Source: Candidatus Finniella inopinata (lineage in GTDB: Bacteria > Pseudomonadota > Alphaproteobacteria > Paracaedibacterales > CAITNM01). From it: a stretch of 11,350 bases of DNA. A program made the position numbers and the translations under genes. The notes beneath the pieces were generated by a model that was given only the letters and a program-made list of their open reading frames with translations, did no database searches and had not been told where the DNA came from. Within the stretch, counting starts at the first letter, position 1, and every line of letters starts with the position of its first letter. This document shows positions 1-5,225 of this stretch, piece after piece. The stretch covers positions 1 to 11,350 of the forward strand of contig CAMDPB010000013.1 of NCBI GenBank assembly GCA_945903885.1. The letters are read 5' to 3'.

Positions 1-15
1 ACATTATTTTTTGGC

Positions 16-1188
16 ATGCAATTACAGAGTTTTTTGTTTTATAAGGTTTTCCTTTTTCTTATTGTGTTTTTATGCTTGCCATTACCGCATGGGAATATAT
101 ACCCATTTCTGATGCTGCTTGGGTTCTGTCTTTTTCAATTCAAAAAGCACGATTTCAGTAGAAAAATAACAAATCCAATAACCATTATATTTATAGCATG
201 GTGCGCCTTAAGCACGTTCTGGGCGGTTGATTTTTCCAAAGCCATGCAGATGTACATCAAGGTCACGGCAATTATGCTAGGTGGATGGTTTTGGTGGAAT
301 AGCTATAATCAATTTAGCCACCAAAAGCACCAACAGTTTCAATCGATCGTATTTATTGCTGGCTCACTGTTAGCAATTTTTTTGATGATTTTTTGTATTA
401 ATCTTCAACTTGGAGGTACGCTATACCGAATCATTGACCAACAAATTTCTCAAGCTTTAATTCACGGTTGCGTCTCTTGCAGCTTAGCTATTTGGATGAA
501 TTTGAAATATTTCAAAAAATGGGCGCAGGTTTGTATTTTAATATTGCTCTTTTGGACTCTACAACATGGTTCAAGTGATGCTGCCGCTTTAGGGGTCCTC
601 TTAGGGTCAGGGGCCTTAGTCATGCATAAATTTTTACCTGGCTTTTTAAGAACAATGTTTATTTATGGTATGCCAGCTGTTTGGGGTGTTTTGCCATTTA
701 TTTTTCGTGTGTTATCTCATGAGCAATATACGCAATGGGCAACTGTTCTTGATCCCAGCTACACTCATAGATTATTTATTTGGCACTCTGTTACCAAGCA
801 GATCTTTGAGCGTTTTTGGACTGGATTTGGTTTTGGCAGTTCTCGTTATCGCTTTCTTTCCGTTCGGGGTGAAGACATTACCATTACAACCGGGCGCGAA
901 AAGTTAGTATTATTCTCTCCTGAAAATTGTTTGCATCCTCATAATTTTATGCTGCAAATTTGGCTTGAGCTTGGTGCTATTGGAGTAATGCTAGCTTGCA
1001 TAGCCTGGATTAGCTATTGGATTAAGCAGTACGATAAATCAGAGAGTTATACAATAGCATTTTGGGGAAGTGCCCTTTGTGTAGCTGCAACGGGCATTAG
1101 TATTTGGCAAAGTTGGTGGCTTATTTTGATGGTGGTTCTTGCGCCAGTGTATAAGCTAAGCAATTCCACGCAGCTCCATTCCAACTAA
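16..1188 (+). CDS. O-antigen ligase / Wzy-type polymerase family membrane protein
   Basis: This is a polytopic inner-membrane protein with about ten hydrophobic segments over 390 residues. It fits the Wzy_C/O-antigen ligase (WaaL-like) family, which joins or polymerises undecaprenyl-linked glycans on the periplasmic side. What I see: an early W-A-L-S-x-x-W-A-x-D-type motif near residues 62-72, R252 followed by L-F-I-W before a large extracytoplasmic loop, a G-F-G-F-G stretch, and the family hallmark H-P-H-N at 307-310 followed by L-x-x-W-L-E-L-G-x-I-G. Sequence cannot separate ligase from polymerase; the LptC-like and glycosyltransferase genes nearby make an LPS or surface-glycan role likely. 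The ATG at 16 is the first in the window, but the frame has no stop back to base 1 and no clear ribosome binding site precedes it, so the true start may lie outside. It meets yebC tail to tail with a 4-bp overlap. Confidence 0.78.
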   Translation: MQLQSFLFYKVFLFLIVFLCLPLPHGNIYPFLMLLGFCLFQFKKHDFSRKITNPITIIFIAWCALSTFWAVDFSKAMQMYIKVTAIMLGGWFWWNSYNQFSHQKHQQFQSIVFIAGSLLAIFLMIFCINLQLGGTLYRIIDQQISQALIHGCVSCSLAIWMNLKYFKKWAQVCILILLFWTLQHGSSDAAALGVLLGSGALVMHKFLPGFLRTMFIYGMPAVWGVLPFIFRVLSHEQYTQWATVLDPSYTHRLFIWHSVTKQIFERFWTGFGFGSSRYRFLSVRGEDITITTGREKLVLFSPENCLHPHNFMLQIWLELGAIGVMLACIAWISYWIKQYDKSESYTIAFWGSALCVAATGISIWQSWWLILMVVLAPVYKLSNSTQLHSN

Positions 1189-1931
1189 CTTAGAGTTTTT
1201 AATACGTCTTCAGGTATCTCTACGTTTGTGTAAACGTTTTGCACGTCATCACTATCTTCTAACGTATCTATTATTTTAAATAATGTTTTTGCCTGATCTG
1301 CATTGACGACAATTGTAGTTAGTGGCTTCCACATTATTTTTGCTTCTCTAGGATCTCCTAAGGTTTCAATTAAAGAATCGCGAACCGCAGCAAAGCTTTC
1401 AAGTGGGCAAGTTACTTCATGAACATCGTCAATAGTTTCCACATTGTCGGCACCTGCATTAACTGCTGCTTCAAACACTTGATCAAAGCTAAATTTTGAT
1501 ACATCAAAATGCAGCATACCCAAACGCTCAAAACAAAAACCAACGCTTCCGGTTTCTCCTAAATTTCCACCATTTTTACTAAGAGTAGAGCGCACTTCAG
1601 AAGCGGTTCGATTGCGATTATCAGTTAAAGTTTCAACAATTACTGCCACCCCAGCAACTCCGTAACCTTCATAACGCACTTCTTCGTATTGACTTAGATC
1701 GTCTCCACCACTGGCTTTTTTAATTGCTCTATCAATATTGTCTTTTGGCATATTAGCGCTTCGTGCGGAAGCCAAAGCCGCCCTCAGCCGTGGATTTGAA
1801 GAAGCCTCAGCCCCTCCTGATTTTACAGAAACAATAATTTCTCGTGCAATTTTTGCAAACATTTTGGCACGCTTCGCATCTTGCGCGCCCTTGCGATACA
1901 TAATATTTTTAAACTGCGAATGTCCTGCCAT
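1185..1931 (-). CDS. yebC: YebC/PmpR family translation-associated protein
   Basis: This 248-residue protein is full length for the YebC/TACO1 family. The start M-A-G-H-S is the family's usual N-terminus. The basic K/R-rich segment follows at about 8-30, then M-P-K-D-N-I-D-R-A-I at 61-70, Y-E-G-Y-G near 87-91, T-D-N-R-N-R-T near 103-109 and G-G-N-L-G-E-T-G-S-V-G near 121-131. The family was long annotated as transcriptional regulators; more recent work places it on the ribosome, relieving stalls at proline-rich stretches (mitochondrial TACO1 does the same). A strong Shine-Dalgarno GGGGGA at 1936-1941 sits 4 nt before the ATG. It lies 12 bp after the prfA stop, so the two are very probably co-transcribed. 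The Y-E-G-Y-G-V-A variant replaces the more usual Y-E-G-Y-G-P-G. Whether it acts mainly on translation or on transcription here is inference. Confidence 0.95.
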   Translation of the reverse strand: MAGHSQFKNIMYRKGAQDAKRAKMFAKIAREIIVSVKSGGAEASSNPRLRAALASARSANMPKDNIDRAIKKASGGDDLSQYEEVRYEGYGVAGVAVIVETLTDNRNRTASEVRSTLSKNGGNLGETGSVGFCFERLGMLHFDVSKFSFDQVFEAAVNAGADNVETIDDVHEVTCPLESFAAVRDSLIETLGDPREAKIMWKPLTTIVVNADQAKTLFKIIDTLEDSDDVQNVYTNVEIPEDVLKTLS

Positions 1932-1943
1932 AATGTCCCCCGT

Positions 1944-3023
1944 TTAATCAATTGCGTCTGCTAGTCGTGTTGCTTGGTCATTGGAAATTAGTGGATCAAT
2001 GAGTTCGTCTAATGCTTCACCTTCAACAATTTGTAAAATTTTATAAAGAGTTAAGTTAATGCGGTGATCGCTAACGCGCCCTTGTGGGAAATTGTAGGTG
2101 CGAATACGCTCAGATCTATCACCCGTACCCACCTGCCCTTTACGGCTTGCGGACCGCTCATCTTCCTTGCGTTGACGTTCCGCTTCATAAATTCTTGCGC
2201 GCAAAATTTTCATCGCTTTGGCTTTGTTTTTATGCTGGGAACGTTCATCTTGGCATGTCACAATGACCCCTGTTGGAATATGGGTTATGCGCACCGCGCT
2301 ATCAGTTGTGTTAACATGCTGGCCACCAGCGCCTGAAGCTCTGTACACATCAATTTGAAGATCTTTTTCATCAATCTGAATGTCTACATCTTCCACTTCT
2401 GGAAGTACAGCCACTGTTGCTGTTGATGTATGCACGCGGCCGCTTGATTCTGTTTCTGGAACTCGTTGGACTCTGTGTACGCCAGATTCAAACTTCAATC
2501 TTGCAAACACACCCTTACCTGCAATACTAGCGCTTGCTTCACGAATGGCTCCAAGGCCTGTATCACTTAGGGCAATAATTTCAAATTTCCATCCTTTGTT
2601 TGCAGCGTATCGCTGGTACATGCGAAATAGATTGGCAGCAAATAAACCTGCTTCATCACCACCAGCGCCTGCACGCACTTCTAAAATGGCGTTACGTTCA
2701 TCATCAGCATCTTTTGGTAACAATAAAACTTTAATTTTTTGTTCAAAATCAGGAAGGCTTTGCAGGATGGCATCATAATCATGCTGTGCCATGGCTTTCA
2801 TGTCAGCATCTAGTGACGAATCATGGAGCATTGCTTCTAAATCAGCTTTTTCTCGCTGGGTTTTTCTGAGGTCTAAAATTACCTCTGAAATTTCAGTGAG
2901 ATCACTATATTCCTTGGAAAGACGAGCAAATTCTTTAGCATCCTTCATGTCATGGTGCGCTAACAGGTCTTGTAACTCTTGATGATGAGTAACTAACCGG
3001 TCTAATTTTACCTCAAATGACAT
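1944..3023 (-). CDS. prfA: Peptide chain release factor 1
   Basis: RF1 reads UAA and UAG in the ribosomal A site and triggers hydrolysis of peptidyl-tRNA. The 359 residues match the normal length. Domain order is complete: an N-terminal helical domain (about 1-100), the codon-recognition domain with the P-x-T tripeptide as P-E-T at 189-191 followed by E-S-S-G-R-V-H-T-S, the catalytic G-G-Q at 233-235 in the usual G-A-G-G-Q-H-V-N-T-T-D-S-A context, and the basic stretch Q-D-E-R-S-Q-H-K-N-K-A around 258-268. P-x-T rather than S-P-F makes it RF1, not RF2. An AGAGAG ribosome binding site lies at 3028-3033. It is first in a prfA-yebC operon; prmC/hemK, the methylase of the GGQ glutamine and a frequent neighbour, is absent here and must be elsewhere if present. 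Confidence 0.97.
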   Translation of the reverse strand: MSFEVKLDRLVTHHQELQDLLAHHDMKDAKEFARLSKEYSDLTEISEVILDLRKTQREKADLEAMLHDSSLDADMKAMAQHDYDAILQSLPDFEQKIKVLLLPKDADDERNAILEVRAGAGGDEAGLFAANLFRMYQRYAANKGWKFEIIALSDTGLGAIREASASIAGKGVFARLKFESGVHRVQRVPETESSGRVHTSTATVAVLPEVEDVDIQIDEKDLQIDVYRASGAGGQHVNTTDSAVRITHIPTGVIVTCQDERSQHKNKAKAMKILRARIYEAERQRKEDERSASRKGQVGTGDRSERIRTYNFPQGRVSDHRINLTLYKILQIVEGEALDELIDPLISNDQATRLADAID

Positions 3024-3050
3024 AAAGCTCTCTAAAACATACGTAGGCGT

Positions 3051-3079
3051 AGTCTACAAAAAACTAGCCTTTCAAGCAA
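3051..3079 (-). promoter_or_regulatory. Possible prfA promoter
   Basis: On the minus strand TTGCTT (3079-3074) is followed after 17 bp by TAGACT (3056-3051). Both boxes are imperfect (roughly 4 of 6 matches each), but spacing is ideal and the predicted start near 3044 would leave a short leader containing the AGAGAG ribosome binding site. No other gene lies upstream on this strand within 550 bp, so a promoter must be close. The assignment is tentative. Confidence 0.35.
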
Positions 3080-3193
3080 TGTTTATATACTTCTATGTCA
3101 GGGATTGTGCACGAAAAGACCTTGTTATTCTAGATATTAGCCAAGCGCTAGGCTACGCTTAGTACGCAAATTTATTTGGGTTTTGAATTTTCG

Positions 3194-3226
3194 CTTTTCT
3201 CCCTCTCTTTCCTTCTCTTTTTTCCT
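3194..3226 (+). other. 33-nt homopyrimidine tract
   Basis: Every base from 3194 to 3226 is C or T on the plus strand, with CT-rich repeats such as CTCCCTCTC and TTCTCTTTTTT. On the strand of prfA it is a polypurine tract. It lies about 170 bp upstream of prfA and outside any gene. Such tracts can form triplex DNA or simply mark neutral drift; nothing here shows a function. Confidence 0.6.
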
Positions 3227-3544
3227 GTGTATTATTCAGCTGTCATGACGTAACGGTGGAAATCTGTTTTGAGAAATTTTGAATAAGGACGTTTATGGGG
3301 CAGGATTGGCATACTAGAATCAATTGGGTTGGGCCTGTATTTTTATAATGAAAAAACAGCAGTAGATTACGAAGATCTTTATCAACAGTTTAATGCATAG
3401 CTGATATCTAAAAAATGCTTGCATCGATGGTTATATGGTACTATTTTAAAGGTCGTTGTAGTTTTTTGGTGAACAACGGCTGCAACGCCAAATTCTTGTG
3501 AAGCATCTTCAAGTTAGAAAAATGCCTTGGTGATTTCAAATTAT

Positions 3545-3573
3545 TTGACAAATTTTCAGTCAGATCTTATATT
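3545..3573 (+). promoter_or_regulatory. tRNA-Met promoter (sigma-70 type)
   Basis: A perfect -35 box TTGACA (3545-3550) and a -10 box TATATT (3568-3573, 5 of 6 consensus) are separated by exactly 17 bp. The predicted start at about 3580 lies only some three bases before the mature tRNA. The bases after the -10 (ACGCC) form a fairly GC-rich discriminator in a very AT-rich context, as is typical of stable-RNA promoters under stringent control; the control itself is inference. Confidence 0.85.
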
Positions 3574-3582
3574 ACGCCTTAT

Positions 3583-3659
3583 GGCGGAGTAGCTCAGCTG
3601 GTTAGAGCACCGGAATCATAATCCGGGTGTCGGGGGTTCGAGTCCCTCCTCCGCTACCA
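3583..3659 (+). tRNA. tRNA-Met(CAU), elongator type
   Basis: The 77 bases fold into a full cloverleaf. The acceptor stem GGCGGAG pairs with CTCCGCT (first pair G-U), and the D arm is GCTC...GAGC. The anticodon stem CCGGA/TCCGG encloses loop ATCATAA with anticodon CAT at 3617-3619. A 5-nt variable loop precedes the T arm GGGGG-TTCGAGT-CCCTC, and A plus an encoded CCA form the 3' end. It lacks the C1-A72 mismatch and the three G-C pairs in the anticodon stem of initiators, so it is elongator Met. A tRNA-Ile whose C34 becomes lysidine also has CAT in its gene and is the alternative; the overall sequence looks more like alphaproteobacterial elongator Met. The CCA directly abuts the stop codon of the converging methyltransferase gene. 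Confidence 0.93.
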
Positions 3660-4322
3660 TTATCCCTTTTTCTTGATTATTGTTAGCCCATCGCCAATCG
3701 GCAACATGCAAATATCTACGCGTGTATCGCTTTTTATTAGGTCATTTAATTTGCGAATGGCTTTTGTTCCTGAATCTGAATGAGCAGCATCAATAACACG
3801 ACCATTCCATAAAACATTATCAATAAGAATGACTCCCTTTGCACTGGCAACTCTTAAGCTTTCTTCGTAGTATTCTGGGTAATGGCTTTTATTTGCATCG
3901 ATAAAAATAAGATCAAATGATTGATTTTGAAGAGTTTTAAGTGTTTCAAGTGCTGGACCTATGATTAGTTGAATACGATTACTAACTTCAGCTTCTTTCC
4001 AGTATTTTTGAGCAATTTTGGTCCATTCTGCATTTTTATCAAGCGCAGTAATTTGCACATTTGGTAATGCAAGTGCCATGCATAAGGAGCTATACCCGGT
4101 ATATGTTCCTATTTCTAAAATACGCTTAGGGGACAGAATTCTTACAAGCATTGATATGAATTGACCTTGTTCGGGCAGAATTTGCATGTTTCGTTCAGGC
4201 ATGTTTGCTGTTTGTTCACGCAATTTTTTTAAGCACGCTGGTTCACGAACGCCAACCTGTAAAAGATATTCGCGTAATTCCTTTGTTAACTGAATGGCTT
4301 TTTGATCTTGGTAAGTGGTCAT
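3660..4322 (-). CDS. SAM-dependent O-methyltransferase (caffeoyl-CoA OMT-like)
   Basis: This is a soluble class I methyltransferase of the O-methyltransferase family 3 (caffeoyl-CoA/catechol OMT type), 220 residues from the ATG at 4322. Visible motifs are E-I-G-T-Y-T-G-Y-S at 70-78 (SAM-binding motif I), D-L-I-F-I-D-A-N-K at 137-145 with the metal-site aspartate D142, I-D-N-V-L-W-N-G-R-V from 167 (second metal-site pair D168-N169) and P-I-G-D-G at 208-212. These give a divalent-metal-dependent enzyme that methylates a hydroxyl on a small, catechol-like substrate; the natural substrate is unknown. An in-frame TTG at 4337 would add five residues, but the -10 box at 4352-4357 would then leave a leader of only about 8 nt, so I prefer the ATG. 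Neither start has a clear Shine-Dalgarno. It is divergent from the SDR gene and runs up to tRNA-Met. Confidence 0.9.
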   Translation of the reverse strand: MTTYQDQKAIQLTKELREYLLQVGVREPACLKKLREQTANMPERNMQILPEQGQFISMLVRILSPKRILEIGTYTGYSSLCMALALPNVQITALDKNAEWTKIAQKYWKEAEVSNRIQLIIGPALETLKTLQNQSFDLIFIDANKSHYPEYYEESLRVASAKGVILIDNVLWNGRVIDAAHSDSGTKAIRKLNDLIKSDTRVDICMLPIGDGLTIIKKKG

Positions 4323-4347
4323 TATGCTGTTTATCAAAATATTTTCT

Positions 4348-4357
4348 TGATATTATA
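4348..4357. promoter_or_regulatory. Symmetric divergent promoter (overlapping -10 elements)
   Basis: TATTATA at 4351-4357 reads as -10 TATTAT on the plus strand and as a consensus -10 TATAAT on the minus strand (4357-4352). The plus-strand copy is preceded by TGA (4348-4350), giving an extended -10, TGnTATTAT, which needs no good -35; I see no good -35 on either side. It lies between the start codons of the divergent methyltransferase (4322) and SDR (4385) genes, with predicted starts near 4345 (minus) and 4363 (plus). Confidence 0.55.
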
Positions 4358-4384
4358 GTGCGAACCTTAAAAAGGCTAGATTGC

Positions 4385-5191
4385 ATGAGATCGCTTGCGA
4401 TATTTGGATACGGTTACGTTGCAAAATTTTTGATTAAAGAGTTATTACCAGAAAATAAAGTTATTGTTGTAACTCGCCACCCTGAAAATGTTACAGATAA
4501 AAACGTTTCAGTACTTCATTTTGATGATTATTTGCCTGAGGCTGATGGAATTATTTCAACGATTCCACCAATTGGTGGGGCTGACCCTGTACTTGAAAAA
4601 TATTTGCCAACGTGTTGGGCTGCTTATTGTTCTAGCACTGGCGTGTATGGAGATCATCAGGGGGATTGGGTTACTGAAGAAAGTTTGTGCAATCCAAGTA
4701 ATGAAAGGGGGCGTCAGCGTCTTGAGATTGAGAAAAAATGGATGGCGCTTCCAAATGCATGTGTGTTAAGAATTGCTGGAATTTATGGTCCTGGCCGTTC
4801 TGTTTTTGATCAACTAGATGCAGCAAGTGCCAAAAGAATTGATAAGCCAGGGCATGTTTTTTCACGTATTCACGTTGAGGACATTGCTGGGTTTAGTCAT
4901 TTTGCTTTTTCAAACGGACTAACGGGTATTTATAATTTGGCTGACAATTTGCCCGCGCCTTCTAGGGCAGTTGTGGAATTTGCGTGTGATTTACTTGGTA
5001 AGAATTATCCGCCCTTAGTTTCATTTGATCAGGCAAATTTATTACCTATGGCCTTTGAATTTTATCAAGATTGTAAAAAAGTGAGCGCTGAAAAAATTGC
5101 GGCACATGGTTACAGGGTGAAATTCAAAAATTATGCAGATGGGCTTGTGGATATAATCAAAAACCAGCATCAAGAAAAAAACCCGCAATAA
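4385..5191 (+). CDS. Atypical SDR / NAD(P)-dependent epimerase family protein (YeeZ-like)
   Basis: This 268-residue Rossmann-fold protein belongs to the extended/atypical SDR group that includes E. coli YeeZ. The nucleotide loop G-Y-G-Y-V-A is at 8-13, and T30-R31 at the end of strand 2 suits NADP. S-S-T-G-V-Y-G-D at 83-90 replaces the usual active-site region, with no YxxxK in the expected place (R-G-R-Q-R follows at 108-112). R-I-A-G-I-Y-G-P-G-R-S at 129-139 and K-P-G-H-V-F-S-R-I-H-V-E-D-I at 154-167 are family signatures. The missing catalytic pair means the reaction cannot be assigned; it may bind rather than oxidise a sugar-nucleotide-like ligand. The frame is open further upstream to 4205, but that would overlap the methyltransferase and precede the Rossmann strand. 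The ATG at 4385 has AAAAAGG about 10 nt upstream and follows the extended -10. The last codons form the 5' arm of the terminator. Confidence 0.85.
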   Translation: MRSLAIFGYGYVAKFLIKELLPENKVIVVTRHPENVTDKNVSVLHFDDYLPEADGIISTIPPIGGADPVLEKYLPTCWAAYCSSTGVYGDHQGDWVTEESLCNPSNERGRQRLEIEKKWMALPNACVLRIAGIYGPGRSVFDQLDAASAKRIDKPGHVFSRIHVEDIAGFSHFAFSNGLTGIYNLADNLPAPSRAVVEFACDLLGKNYPPLVSFDQANLLPMAFEFYQDCKKVSAEKIAAHGYRVKFKNYADGLVDIIKNQHQEKNPQ

Positions 5192-5203
5192 AGCGGGTTT
5201 TTT
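5176..5203. terminator. Bidirectional rho-independent terminator
   Basis: AAAAAACCCGC (5176-5186) pairs perfectly with GCGGGTTTTTT (5193-5203) around the loop AATAAA. The T run serves the plus-strand SDR gene and the complement of the A run serves hppA, which converges from the right and stops at 5226. The SDR stop codon TAA (5189-5191) sits inside the loop, so the hairpin starts within its coding sequence. Confidence 0.93.
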
Positions 5204-5225
5204 ATTTTGTGTTATTACTAGTGTA

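Larger units (their letters stand above)
3024..3582. other. Gene-free region between prfA and tRNA-Met
   Basis: No complete gene is visible in these 559 bases. They hold the likely prfA promoter at the left and the tRNA-Met promoter at the right. Between them are an uninterrupted 33-nt pyrimidine run on the plus strand (3194-3226), a stop-bounded plus-strand reading frame of about 37 codons without a plausible start (3287-3400, ending in L-Y-Q-Q-F-N-A), a 28-codon ATG frame (3415-3501) and an imperfect inverted repeat CGTTGTAG/CTGCAACG (3454-3461 with 3480-3487). The small frames read like protein fragments but match no family I recognise; they may be remnants of a decayed gene or chance. Confidence 0.5.

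Noticed and set aside
665..907. Plus-strand frame of 80 codons inside the ligase-family gene
   Set aside because: Overlaps a gene with clear family motifs in another frame and has no recognisable domain.
2064..2982. Several plus-strand frames antisense to prfA
   Set aside because: They mirror the codon pattern of prfA, have no domain and no ribosome binding sites.
4323..4337. TTG start for the O-methyltransferase adding five residues
   Set aside because: No ribosome binding site, and the start would be almost at the predicted transcription start; the ATG at 4322 is preferred.
4205..4384. Upstream extension of the SDR frame by 60 residues
   Set aside because: It overlaps the methyltransferase gene, lies upstream of the predicted promoter and precedes the Rossmann strand; the ATG at 4385 fits the family start.
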